Source of the DNA: JADCGM01 sp943370355 | GTDB taxonomy: Bacteria; Pseudomonadota; Alphaproteobacteria; Sphingomonadales; Sphingomonadaceae | DNA length: 64,000 nt | Assembly: GCA_943370355.1 (NCBI GenBank) | Contig: CALRQP020000003.1 | Span: 1 to 64,000 of the forward strand | Direction: 5' to 3' | Position numbers and translations under genes: made by a program | The notes under the pieces: generated by a model | What the model saw: the letters and a program-made list of their open reading frames with translations, nothing else | The model's database searches: none | What the model was told of the DNA's origin: nothing | Shown: positions 37,566-47,400 of the stretch, in pieces | How positions within the stretch are numbered: the first letter of the stretch is position 1 | How the letters are laid out: every line of letters starts with the position of its first letter

Positions 37566-38518
37566 CCCGGGTCTTCCTCACGGTCGATACCGAGCTGTCG
37601 CTCGGTAGCCACCAGCGAGGACTCTCGCCCGAGGCCAATCTCGCGCAGTCGATCTTCGGCGAAACGCCGGAAGGCGCCTTCGGCATCGGTTGGCAGATCG
37701 AACGCCTCAACCGCCATGGCCTGAAGGCCGTCTATTTCGTCGATCCCGTTCCGGCCGCGCTGTTCGGGTCCGATGTGCTTAAGCGTATCGTCGCGCCAAT
37801 CCTCGACGGCGGACATGAGGTGCAACTGCATATTCACACCGAATGGCTGCGTTTTCTCGACCATTCCCCGGTCGGCGACCGGCGCGGCGAACATATTGGC
37901 GACTTCGACGAGGACGACCAGGTTGCGCTGATCGGCTGGGCGGCGGAACTGCTGACGGCGGCAGGTGCACCCAATCCAGTAGCGTTTCGCGCCGGCAATT
38001 TCGGGGCCGACGATCGTACGCTTGCGGCACTGGCGCGGCTGGGGATCGCTTGGGACAGTAGTTTCAACGGCGCTTATCTTGGCGACCCATGCCGGATCGG
38101 CCTGCCGGCGACGCAGCTCGATCCCGTGTCGCGGCTGGGCGTGTCAGAACTTCCCGTGACATTGCTCTTCGACCGTCCGAACCATCGGCGGCCGGCCCAG
38201 CTTTGCGCGATCTCATATGGCGAAATGGCGGCGGCGCTCGACCATGCCCTCACCGCCCGGCACAGCGCTTTCAATGTCGTGCTGCACAGTTTCGAACTGA
38301 TCTCGCGCGACCGCCGCCGGGCCAATCACGCCGTGGTGCAGCGGTTCGAGCAGCTTTGCGAGCGACTTTCCGGGCTTGCGAGCACTGTCCCGACCACCGG
38401 CTTCCGCGATCTCGAGCTCCCGGCACCGATCGGCGCGACGCCATTACCGGCGTCTCTGCTCCGCACGGGCCATCGTGCTGTCGAGCAGGCCCTCGCAACC
38501 TTGCGTTACGAGTGGTGA
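37562..38518 (+). CDS. Polysaccharide deacetylase-like protein (NodB-type fold)
   Basis: 318 residues. The NodB signature is reduced: RVFLTVDTELSLGSH (metal-binding Asp), HEVQLHIHTEWLRFLDH (the H-x-H metal pair) and NPVAFRAGNFGADDRTLAAL, with the conserved Arg-Gly. This family removes acetyl groups from surface sugars or related amides. No signal peptide, so it would act in the cytoplasm. GTG start at 37562 overlaps the NDUFA9-like stop, and its own stop overlaps the next GTG, so three genes in a row are translationally coupled. With the following three genes it forms a cassette between the NDUFA9-like gene and uppP. Confidence 0.82.
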   Translation: MTRVFLTVDTELSLGSHQRGLSPEANLAQSIFGETPEGAFGIGWQIERLNRHGLKAVYFVDPVPAALFGSDVLKRIVAPILDGGHEVQLHIHTEWLRFLDHSPVGDRRGEHIGDFDEDDQVALIGWAAELLTAAGAPNPVAFRAGNFGADDRTLAALARLGIAWDSSFNGAYLGDPCRIGLPATQLDPVSRLGVSELPVTLLFDRPNHRRPAQLCAISYGEMAAALDHALTARHSAFNVVLHSFELISRDRRRANHAVVQRFEQLCERLSGLASTVPTTGFRDLELPAPIGATPLPASLLRTGHRAVEQALATLRYEW

Positions 38519-39408
38519 GCCCCGACGCCATCCCTTTCCGGTTTCGCGTCGGAGAGCGGACGCTGCTGACCGTGCGACGCCGGCTTGTTCGACTTGCATT
38601 CGATCTTGAGGCCGCGCTGTCGAACTCGGCGACCATTCTGCCCCCACTTCCGGCGGACGCCGACGGCTATTTTCTGGCATCGGTTCCGGTGGGCTCTGCC
38701 TTGCCATCATTCGACGGCCTCCGCTTCGAGCGCGACCGATATCCCCGCTACTTCGCTGATATGACGGGCACGATGGATGGCTATCTGGCAAAATTGTCGG
38801 GCAATAGCCGGTCGATGCTCAAGCGCCGTCTGCGGCGGTTCGAGGAGGTGAGCGGGGGCGCGGTCGATGTGCGCGTCTATCGGACGCCCGTCGAGATGCG
38901 CGCGTTTCACAGGTTCGCGCGCACGGTATCCGCAAAGACCTATCAGGAGCGGCGGCTCGGCGCGGGTTTGCCTGAAGAGCCGGGGCCGATGCTGGAGTTG
39001 GCCGCTGGTGATGCGTGCCGGGGTTATCTGCTATTCGCGGGCGGCGAACCCATTGCCTATCTTTACACGCCAATCGAGCGCGACGTGCTGATCTACGCCT
39101 ATCTCGGCTACGACCCCGCATGGCGCGACCATTCGCCCGGCATGGTGCTGCAACTCGAGGCGATGCGGTCGATGTTTGCCGAACAGCGATTCCGCTATTT
39201 CGATTTCACCGAGGGTGAAGGTCAGCACAAGCGGCAGCTTTCGACCGGGTCGGTCGAATGTGCGGATATCGTGCTGCTTCGGCCCAGCACTGCCAATCGT
39301 GCACTGGTCGCAAGTCTGGGGGCGTTCAACGACGGCGTTGCCCGGCTGCGCGGCCTGGCCGAACGCTTGGGCCTTAAAGCAAGACTACGCGGGCTGCTGC
39401 GCGGCTGA
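38515..39408 (+). CDS. GNAT-fold acyltransferase (BioF2/FemAB-like)
   Basis: 297 residues with the GNAT-type fold seen in BioF2 (Acetyltransf_6) proteins, often coded with exopolysaccharide or cellulose genes: SGNSRSMLKRRLRRFEEVSG, then KTYQERRLGAGL, YLYTPIERDVLIYAYLGYDP and FRYFDFTEGEGQHKRQLSTG. The last motif is typical of these acyltransferases. GTG start overlapping the deacetylase stop. The last 24 bases overlap the 3' end of the oppositely transcribed HAD-GNAT gene. Substrate unknown; acylation of a surface glycan or amino sugar is a reasonable guess. Confidence 0.75.
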   Translation: MSPDAIPFRFRVGERTLLTVRRRLVRLAFDLEAALSNSATILPPLPADADGYFLASVPVGSALPSFDGLRFERDRYPRYFADMTGTMDGYLAKLSGNSRSMLKRRLRRFEEVSGGAVDVRVYRTPVEMRAFHRFARTVSAKTYQERRLGAGLPEEPGPMLELAAGDACRGYLLFAGGEPIAYLYTPIERDVLIYAYLGYDPAWRDHSPGMVLQLEAMRSMFAEQRFRYFDFTEGEGQHKRQLSTGSVECADIVLLRPSTANRALVASLGAFNDGVARLRGLAERLGLKARLRGLLRG

Positions 39409-41235
39409 CGCGGCCTGCCACGACCCGTCGACAGTCAGAAAGTCGACGGTAAACGCGCCCTGGCCGGCGCTTCGCGAACGCTGCCCTTGGCTGTCGTCGG
39501 CAAAGCCCAGCTTGTCGAGCACGGCCTCGGCAAGCCGGTTCCGGGGCGTTCGCACGAAATCGACGGCGATGCGCGCGGCGGCCCAGTCCGGCCGCACGGT
39601 CAGATGCTCGAACAGCGCCTGTTCGATGAACTTGCCCTGCACGCGGCAAGATAGCATGAAGTCGCGAACGCGGACGGCCTCGCCATCACGTGTCGCGAGG
39701 CAGAATCCGACCGTGCCATAGGACCCGAAATTATCCTCGGCGCTCAGCACATAGCGTTCGACCGATGGGTCGGCGAGGATCGCCGCAATGTCCTCGCGCG
39801 CATATTTGCGGCCTGAGAAATTGAGCTGATTCGTGCGCTGGACCAGTTCGGCGATCCGGTCGAAATCCTCCGCGCGGTCGGGCCGGATCTCGAGGCGGAT
39901 GCCGCAGGAGCGCAGGAAGGCGGTGTAGTCGCTGCCAAAGGACACTTCCGCCGAGGCGCGCTTCATGCTGTCGCGGTACATGAGCCGCCGGGCCCCTGCT
40001 TCGGCGGTTGCGCTGCCCTTGAGACGAGGATGATCGAGCAGCGTCGCCATCGCCGTGTCGGGCAAGGTTTCGATTTCGGGGAGTGCGCGGGCGACTTCGG
40101 CGCGCTCAAACGGATTGTCGTCAACGAAGATCAGCGTGTCGATGCCGATGTCGATGGCCTTGGCGATTCCCTTAAGACTTTCGGACTTCGGACCCCAATT
40201 GATGTGCGGGAACAGCAGATATTCTTCGAGGCCGAGCGCGGTCAGCTTGGCCAGCGCCTCTTCGTCGGCATTCTTGCTCGCGACCGAGATCAGGATGCCG
40301 CGCGCGTCCAGCGCCGCGAACAGGTCCGCGACGCCCGCGCGAAGTGTTACGTCGCCCTCGACGAGGATGCCGTCCCACAGCGTGTTGTCGAGGTCGAAGA
40401 CGACGCATTTCGCAGCTGGTCGGCTGGCAACGGTTTTGGAGTCGGTTGCTTCGTGCCGCGAGGCCTGACCCGCTACAAAGTCGAGCGTCAGAAATACCAG
40501 ATGCGCCCCGCCATCGCTCACCGGTGTCAGGGCAAGGTTGAAGGGCAGACCTGACCCTGTAATCGCCGCAAATTCGGACGCGGGAATATGTTCGACGAAA
40601 TGCCCCGGCTCGATGCGCAGCCGCCGGAACAGCGCGGGTGGCAATTGTTCGGCGGGGATTGCCCGTCCCAGCGCGCTGCGATCGATCGACATGCCGAAGG
40701 TCGCATCCACGGCGGCAGCGCCCGGATTGTAGATTTCGATGGCGAACGCTTCGGGCTGGTTGAGCGGCGCGCTGCGCTGAAGCCGGCGGTTGAAGCGTTC
40801 GAGCAGCGCAAAGCTCGCATAGGCCCAGCGAATGTCGCCGGTTAGCCGCGCGGCGATGCGGCCAAGCGGATTGACAACCCGGCTGGCGAGAGCTGCGGCT
40901 TTCTCCCAAAGGCGGACCGTCGCATCGGGCAGCATGCGGGCGTTGCCGCGCGCCTCGATCTTGCCCCAGCGCTTGAAGCGGACTTCCGCGCCATAACCGC
41001 TCGCCGACGGAAAGGCCGTATTGCGGAAAATCCCACATTCGAAGCGGCGGCACCGGCGGTCCGGCCGCGGATCATACAGGTCGCACGACGCGAAACAGTC
41101 GGGTGCTGCACATTCGATGCAATGTTCGCCCCACAGCAGGAACGCCCGCTCGCGCGGCGCGGGGAGCGGCGTATAAGCCGCGCCAGGCCGGGTCGGACTT
41201 GTGCCCGGTCCGCGATATTTGTCGAATTCGAACAT
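39385..41235 (-). CDS. HAD-IIIC (FkbH-like) phosphatase fused to a Cys-rich N-terminus and a C-terminal GNAT domain
   Basis: 616 residues with three parts. Residues 39-67 hold six cysteines (CIECAAPDCFASC, then CRRFEC) spaced C-x2-C-x4-C-x3-C-x10-C-x4-C, suited to a metal or Fe-S cluster. Residues about 277-420 are an FkbH-type HAD domain: CVVFDLDNTLWDGILVEGD (D281, D283) and LIFVDDNPFERAEVARALPE (D372, D373). Residues about 480-600 are a GNAT domain (LVQRTNQLNFSGRKYAREDI, FMLSCRVQGKFIEQALFEHL). FkbH proteins act with carrier proteins to activate glycerate or similar units in polyketide and capsule pathways. No carrier protein is coded here. The ATG at 41235 is unique and unforced; the gene follows the methyltransferase in the same direction, 9 bases apart. 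Confidence 0.8.
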   Translation of the reverse strand: MFEFDKYRGPGTSPTRPGAAYTPLPAPRERAFLLWGEHCIECAAPDCFASCDLYDPRPDRRCRRFECGIFRNTAFPSASGYGAEVRFKRWGKIEARGNARMLPDATVRLWEKAAALASRVVNPLGRIAARLTGDIRWAYASFALLERFNRRLQRSAPLNQPEAFAIEIYNPGAAAVDATFGMSIDRSALGRAIPAEQLPPALFRRLRIEPGHFVEHIPASEFAAITGSGLPFNLALTPVSDGGAHLVFLTLDFVAGQASRHEATDSKTVASRPAAKCVVFDLDNTLWDGILVEGDVTLRAGVADLFAALDARGILISVASKNADEEALAKLTALGLEEYLLFPHINWGPKSESLKGIAKAIDIGIDTLIFVDDNPFERAEVARALPEIETLPDTAMATLLDHPRLKGSATAEAGARRLMYRDSMKRASAEVSFGSDYTAFLRSCGIRLEIRPDRAEDFDRIAELVQRTNQLNFSGRKYAREDIAAILADPSVERYVLSAEDNFGSYGTVGFCLATRDGEAVRVRDFMLSCRVQGKFIEQALFEHLTVRPDWAAARIAVDFVRTPRNRLAEAVLDKLGFADDSQGQRSRSAGQGAFTVDFLTVDGSWQAASAAQQPA

Positions 41236-41244
41236 TCGGCGGCC

Positions 41245-41946
41245 TCAGCCCGCGCCGGTTCCGCAGATGAAGCTCTGGCCGAGCGGGCTGTAGGCCATAT
41301 AGGGCGTGAAGGTCAGTTCGGGAGTGGCCGCGCGGAACTCCGCAAACGCCTTTTGCTCGCCCATGTCGGGCCGGCCGCGGTAATTATAGAAGTCGTCGAA
41401 GCAGAGGATCGTGCCGTCCTGCAGGAAATGGCGGACGAAGCCGAGCACGTCGCGCGTCGATTCATAGAGGTCGCAGTCGATGTACACGACCGCTGCCTTG
41501 ACGCCTTCGCCGGTCAGTCGCGCGACCAGGTCTGGCGTCAGTGAGTCGCAGTAAAAGCCCTCGGTGAGCTCATATTCGTCGCGCGCGAAGCCTTTGGCAG
41601 CAAGGATGCGCTCGAACTCGGGTTTCGGGCAGGCGAACTGGCCTTCGCTCCAGACTTCATAGGCGGTGCTGCCTTCGACAGGCGGCAGGCCTGCGAAACT
41701 GTCGAACGCGCGGAAGGTGACGCCCTTGACCCCATAGCGGCGCGCCATCGTGCGCGCATAGCCGAAGGTCTTGCCGCGCCACACGCCGAATTCAAAATAG
41801 TCCCCGGCAACGCCGTTGATCTTGGCGAACTCAAATGCCTGCGCGAGCATGCCGAACTCGGTCATGCGGTTTTCCGAACGCCGGTCGAGAACCTCAATGA
41901 GGCGAAGTGCTGCCGGGCTGTTCAAAATATCCTGCCAGAGCCCCAA
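41245..41946 (-). CDS. TylF/MycF-type (class I) O-methyltransferase
   Basis: 233 residues, S-adenosylmethionine-dependent. The core matches TylF/NovP: INGVAGDYFEFGVWRGKTFG (motif I), RAFDSFAGLPPVEGST, VVYIDCDLYESTRDVLGFVR and TILCFDDFYNYRGRPDMGEQ, with the metal-binding Asp pair. These enzymes methylate sugar or polyketide hydroxyls. The TTG at 41946 has a perfect GGGAGG five bases upstream, better than the TTG at 42012. It is 9 bases upstream of the HAD-GNAT fusion on the same strand, so the two form an operon. Confidence 0.82.
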   Translation of the reverse strand: MGLWQDILNSPAALRLIEVLDRRSENRMTEFGMLAQAFEFAKINGVAGDYFEFGVWRGKTFGYARTMARRYGVKGVTFRAFDSFAGLPPVEGSTAYEVWSEGQFACPKPEFERILAAKGFARDEYELTEGFYCDSLTPDLVARLTGEGVKAAVVYIDCDLYESTRDVLGFVRHFLQDGTILCFDDFYNYRGRPDMGEQKAFAEFRAATPELTFTPYMAYSPLGQSFICGTGAG

Positions 41947-42085
41947 ACCGTCCTCCCGTGCGCGTAATCGCCGGCCACCCCTACCAGCATCCGGCGGCGA
42001 AACCAGCAGCAAGGACGCCGCACCAGCCGGTTGCGTACGCGCGAGGCGCAGCCTAGACGCGCCGGAGCGCTAGGGGAGGCTGTTT

Positions 42086-42892
42086 TTGGACCACATCCAT
42101 CTGCTCGACATCATCCTGATGGGCATCGTCGAGGGCCTGACCGAATTCATTCCGGTTTCATCGACGGGCCATCTGATCCTCGCCGGCGAGCTGCTCGGGT
42201 TCAAGGGCCCGGCCGAGACGACGTTCAATATCGTGATCCAGCTCGGCGCGATCCTAGCGGTGATCGTTGCCTATCGCAAACGCTTCACCGATGTGCTGAT
42301 CGGCTTGCCGCGTCGCGAGCCGGGACCGCTGCTGTTCACGCGCAACGTGCTGCTGGCCTTCCTGCCGTCCGCAGTCATTGGCTTGCTCGTCTACAAGGCG
42401 ATCAAGGCGTTGCTGGAGAACCCGACTGTTGTCGCCGTCGCACTTATAGTCGGCGGCGTCGCGATCCTCGGCATCGAGCGCATGGTGAAGCGGGTCCGGT
42501 TCGAAAGCGTTGAGGCGATCACTTGGACGACGGCGCTTGGCGTCGGCCTGATCCAGTGCCTGTCGATGATCCCGGGCGTCTCCCGCTCGGGCGCAACGAT
42601 CATGGGCGCGCTGACGCTTGGCGTGGAACGCAAGACCGCCGCGGAGTTCAGCTTCTTTCTCGCCGTGCCGACCATGCTTGCTGCGAGCGGCTATGACCTG
42701 CTCAAAAGCTGGGACACGCTCGGCGGCGGCGATCTGCAGGCCATCGCCATTGGCTTTGTCGTGTCATTCGTCATGGCGCTGCTTGTCATTCGCGCCTTCG
42801 TCGCCGTCGTCGGCCGCTACGGGTTCGCGCCCTTCGCTTGGTATCGGATCGGTGTCGGAAGCTTGGCTCTCGTCTGGTTGAATGCAAGATAG
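42086..42892 (+). CDS. uppP: Undecaprenyl-diphosphatase UppP (BacA)
   Basis: 268-residue, about 8-TM inner-membrane enzyme that recycles undecaprenyl pyrophosphate and so serves peptidoglycan and glycan synthesis. Both signatures are intact: GIVEGLTEFIPVSSTGHLIL (with the catalytic Glu) and SMIPGVSRSGATIMGAL. The TTG start at 42086 is supported by GGGGAGG six bases before it and fits the conserved N-terminus MDHIHLLDIILMG. In related genomes it often follows the NDUFA9-like gene directly (gene-order statement from general knowledge); here the four-gene cassette separates them. Confidence 0.93.
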   Translation: MDHIHLLDIILMGIVEGLTEFIPVSSTGHLILAGELLGFKGPAETTFNIVIQLGAILAVIVAYRKRFTDVLIGLPRREPGPLLFTRNVLLAFLPSAVIGLLVYKAIKALLENPTVVAVALIVGGVAILGIERMVKRVRFESVEAITWTTALGVGLIQCLSMIPGVSRSGATIMGALTLGVERKTAAEFSFFLAVPTMLAASGYDLLKSWDTLGGGDLQAIAIGFVVSFVMALLVIRAFVAVVGRYGFAPFAWYRIGVGSLALVWLNAR

Positions 42893-43050
42893 TCCTATAT
42901 CGGTATCAATTATGCGATAAGGCGTAGATGCGGCGGGAGCGATAAGCGGCCAGCCTGCCGTTAAGTTACCATATACTGTCTTATATCTGCTTTCTCTCGT
43001 GACTCTCCGTTTCGCCTGCGCTATGGGCGGGTCGAAAAGGGAGGCCGCCG

Positions 43051-44496
43051 ATGGGCGACGCGCGGATGTTACGCTTCACCAAGGTCGAGCAGGCCTATCC
43101 CGATAAGCGGGCTGCCGATGCGCGTGCGCACGACTTTCTCGAGATTGCGCGCCCCTACATCATCGCCAAGGCCGAAGAGCAGTCGTCGCGTTGCTCGCAG
43201 TGCGGCGTGCCCTTCTGCCAGGTTCATTGCCCGCTGCAGAACCATATCCCCGACTGGCTGAAGCTGACCGCTGAGGGACGGCTTGAAGAGGCCTACGAGC
43301 TCTCCAACAGCACCTCGACCATGCCGGAAATTTGCGGCCGCATCTGCCCGCAGGACAGGCTGTGCGAAGGCAATTGCGTAATCGAACAGTCAGGGCACGG
43401 TGCCGTGACCATCGGGTCGGTCGAGAAGTTCATCACCGACACCGCCTGGGAACAGGGCTGGGTCAAGCCGCTAAATCCGGTCGCCGACCGGTCGAGCCAG
43501 TCGGTCGCTGTTATCGGTGCCGGTCCGGCAGGCCTTACCGCTGCCGAACTGCTGCGCATCAAAGGCTATGCGGTCCATGTCTACGATCGCCACGACCGTG
43601 CCGGCGGGCTGCTGACCTACGGCATCCCCAACTTCAAGCTTGAAAAGGATGTCGTCAGTCGTCGCGTCGATCGCCTCGTCGAGGGCGGCATTCATTTCCA
43701 CGCCAATTTCGAAGTTGGCCGCGACGCCTCGCTCGATGAGCTGCGCGCCAAGCACGATGCCGTGCTGATCGCGACCGGCGTCTACAAGGCGCGCGATCTC
43801 ATGGCCCCCGGTGTCGGCCTCGGCAATGTCGTCCCTGCGCTGGACTTCCTCATTGCCTCCAACCGCAAGGGCTTCGGCGACGCGGTGCCCGCCTTCGACT
43901 CCGGCGCGCTCAATGCCGAGGGCAAGCGCGTCGTCGTGATCGGCGGGGGCGACACCGCTATGGACTGCGTGCGCACCGCTGTCAGACAGGGTGCCAAAAG
44001 CGTCACGTGCCTCTACCGCCGCGACCGTGCCAACATGCCGGGCTCGATGGCCGAAGTTCGCCATGCCGAGGAAGAGGGCGTGGTGTTCGAATGGCTGTCC
44101 GCGCCGGAAGCGTTCGAGGGCGACGCGACGGTCACCGCTGTGCGCGCACACCGGATGCGCCTCGGCATGCCGGACGCCAGCGGCCGTCGCGCCCCCGAGG
44201 CCGATCCCGGCACGAGCTTCCGCGCCGAGGCCGATCTCGTAATCATGGCGCTCGGCTTCGATCCCGAGGATCTGCCGACGATGTTCGGCAGCGCCGATCT
44301 CGCCGTCACCCGCTGGGGGACGCTGCGGATTGACCATCAGACCATGCAGACGAGCCTTCCCGGCGTCTTCGCTGCCGGCGACATCGTGCGCGGCGCGAGC
44401 CTCGTCGTCTGGGGCATCCGCGACGGCCGCGACGTGGCGGAGGTGATGCACAAATATCTGGCGGTCCTCAACGCCGCCCGGGCGGAGGCCGCGTGA
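43051..44496 (+). CDS. gltD: Glutamate synthase (NADPH), small subunit
   Basis: 481 residues. Passes electrons from NADPH through FAD and Fe-S centres to the large subunit. Cysteine-rich N-terminal clusters (RCSQCGVPFCQVHCPLQNHI; CGRICPQDRLCEGNC) and two nucleotide-binding sites (AVIGAGPAGLTAAELLRIKG; VVVIGGGDTAMDCVRTAVRQ) are present. The ATG has GGGAGG 6 bases upstream. Its TGA overlaps the gltB start as TGATG. In E. coli the order is gltB-gltD; here gltD comes first. Confidence 0.95.
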   Translation: MGDARMLRFTKVEQAYPDKRAADARAHDFLEIARPYIIAKAEEQSSRCSQCGVPFCQVHCPLQNHIPDWLKLTAEGRLEEAYELSNSTSTMPEICGRICPQDRLCEGNCVIEQSGHGAVTIGSVEKFITDTAWEQGWVKPLNPVADRSSQSVAVIGAGPAGLTAAELLRIKGYAVHVYDRHDRAGGLLTYGIPNFKLEKDVVSRRVDRLVEGGIHFHANFEVGRDASLDELRAKHDAVLIATGVYKARDLMAPGVGLGNVVPALDFLIASNRKGFGDAVPAFDSGALNAEGKRVVVIGGGDTAMDCVRTAVRQGAKSVTCLYRRDRANMPGSMAEVRHAEEEGVVFEWLSAPEAFEGDATVTAVRAHRMRLGMPDASGRRAPEADPGTSFRAEADLVIMALGFDPEDLPTMFGSADLAVTRWGTLRIDHQTMQTSLPGVFAAGDIVRGASLVVWGIRDGRDVAEVMHKYLAVLNAARAEAA

Positions 44497-47400
44497 TGAC
44501 TGCCAGCCAATCCGAACGCGACCGCATCGCCGAAGTCGGCATGTACCGCCCCGAGTTTGAGTCGGATGCCTGCGGCGTGGGCCTCATCGCCGCGACCGAC
44601 GGCAAGGCATCGCGGCGCGTCGTGACGTCTGCGATCGATGCCTTGCGTGCAGTCTGGCACCGCGGCGCGGTCGATGCCGACGGCAAGACCGGCGACGGCG
44701 CGGGCATCCATGTCGAAATCCCCGTCAATTTCTTCCACGAACATATTGACCGCGCCGGACACCGGCCGAAGCCCAACCTGACGGCCATCGGCATGGTCTT
44801 CCTGCCACGCACCGACTTGGCGGCGCAGGAGGCCTGCCGCACAATCGTCGAATCGGAGATCATCGGTTTCGGCTATTCGATCTACGGCTGGCGGCAGGTG
44901 CCCGTCGAGAATTCGGTGATCGGCGACAAGGCGATGCTGACGCGTCCCGAGATCGAGCAGATCATGATCGCCGGACCGCTGCCCGGGCCGGGCGTGCAGG
45001 ATGCGTTCGAAAAGGACCTGTTCCTGATCCGCCGCCGCATCGAGAAGGCGGTGATCGCCGCGCAGATCCAGGGCTTCTATATCTGCTCCCTGTCGTCGCG
45101 CTCGATCATCTACAAGGGCCTGTTCCTCGCCGAGAGCCTCGCGGTCTTCTATCCCGACCTCATGGACGAGCGCTTCGTGTCGCGCTTCGCCATCTATCAC
45201 CAGCGCTATTCGACCAACACCTTTCCGCAATGGTGGCTGGCCCAGCCGTTCCGCACGCTCGCCCACAATGGCGAGATCAACACGATCCGCGGCAACAAGA
45301 ACTGGATGAAAAGTCATGAGATCAAGATGGCGGCTCTGTCGTTCGGCGAGCATAGCGAGGATATCAAGCCGCTGATCCCGGCCGGCGCGTCGGATACGGC
45401 GGCGCTCGATGCGGTATTTGAGGCCATCGTCCGCTCGGGCCGTGACGCACCAACCGCCAAGGCGATGCTCGTGCCGGAAGCGTGGAACGCCGATACCACA
45501 ATGCCCGATGCGCACCGCGCAATGTACGCCTTCTTCGCCAGCGTCATGGAGCCGTGGGATGGCCCGGCGGCACTCGCGATGACCGATGGTCGCTGGGCAG
45601 TAGCGGGACTTGACCGCAACGCGCTGCGGCCGATGCGCTACACGTTGACGACCGACAATCTGCTCATCGTCGGCAGCGAGGCGGGGATGGTCGTCGTTCC
45701 GGAATCGACAGTGAGGGCCAAGGGCCGCCTGGGACCGGGCCAGATGATCGCGGTCGATCTCGACGAGGGCCGTTTTTACTCGGACATGGCGATCAAGGAC
45801 CGTATCGCTGCCGACCACCCCTACGCGGACTGGGTCGAAGGCTTTCGCACTTTCGCCGACGTGCCCGGCCATGATGCGCCCGAACCCGCCCCCGTCTATG
45901 CGCGCGACCTGCTGCGCCGCCGCCAGGTCGCGGCGGGTCTCACAATGGAGGATATGGAACTGATCCTCGCGCCGATGGTGGAGGAGGGCAAGGAAGCGGT
46001 CGGCTCGATGGGCGATGATACGCCGCTCGCGGTCATCTCCGACAATGCGCGCTGCCTGTCGCACTTCTTCCGGCAGAATTTCAGCCAAGTCACCAACCCG
46101 CCGATCGACTCACTGCGCGAAACGCGGGTGATGAGCCTGAAGACCCGTTTCGGCAATTTCGCGAACATCCTCGACACCGATGCACGGCAGCAGGGCGTCA
46201 TGGTGCTGTCCTCGCCGATCCTGACCAGCCGCGACTGGCAGCGGCTGCTTGACCTGTTCGGCTCGTCGGCTGCCGTTATCGATTGCACCTTTGAGATCGG
46301 TGGCGGGCCGGATGCCCTAAAGGCTGCAATCGCGCGCGTTCGGCAGGAAGCCGAGACGGCGGTGCGTTCGGGCAAGAGCCAGCTGTTCCTGACCGATGAG
46401 AATGTCTCGGCGGAACGAGCCGGCATCACCATGATCCTTGCCTGCGCTGGGGTGCATACGCATCTGGTTCGCGCCGGGCTGCGCAGTTTTGCGTCGATCA
46501 ATGTGCGCTCGTCGGAATGTCTCGACACTCATTATTTCGCCGTGCTGATCGGCGTCGGCGCGACGACGGTGAACGCTTATCTCGCGCAGGAGGCCATCGC
46601 CGATCGCCACGCCCGCGGTCTGTTCGGCAACCTGGATTTCGACAGCTGCGTCGCGCGTTACAAAAAGGCCGTTGAGGAGGGCCTGCGCAAGATCATGTCC
46701 AAGATGGGCATCGCCGTCGTGTCCTCCTACCGCGGCGGCTATAATTTCGAGGCGGTCGGGCTCAGCCGCGCGCTGGTCAACGACTTTTTCCCGGGCATGC
46801 CCGCGAAAATCTCGGGCGAGGGCTTCAGCTCGATCTACATCAACGCGCAATTGCGCCACGAAAAGGCGTTCGACGAGGCGGCACTGGCGCTGCCGATCGG
46901 CGGCCTCTACCGCCAGCGCGCCGGGTCTGAAACACATGCCTATCAGGCGAATTTGATCCACCTGCTGCAGACCGCCGTCGCGACGGACAGCTACTCGACT
47001 TATCTACAGTTTAGTCGCGCCAATCGCGAATTGCCGCCGGTCTATTTGCGCGACCTGCTCGAATTCAATTTCGCCAAGACGCCGCTGTCCGTTGAAGCGG
47101 TCGAGTCGATTTCGGAAATCCGCAAGCGTTTTGTGACGCCGGGAATGTCGCTCGGCGCGCTCAGCCCCGAGGCGCATGAGACGCTGGCCATTGCGATGAA
47201 CCGCATCGGCGCCAAGGCAGTCAGCGGCGAAGGCGGTGAGGATTCGGTCCGCTACAAACCCTATCCGAACGGCGACAACGCCAATTCGACGATCAAGCAG
47301 ATCGCCAGCGGCCGTTTCGGCGTCACCGCCGAATATCTGAACGCCTGTACCGAGATCGAGATCAAGGTCGCGCAGGGCGCCAAGCCCGGCGAAGGCGGCC

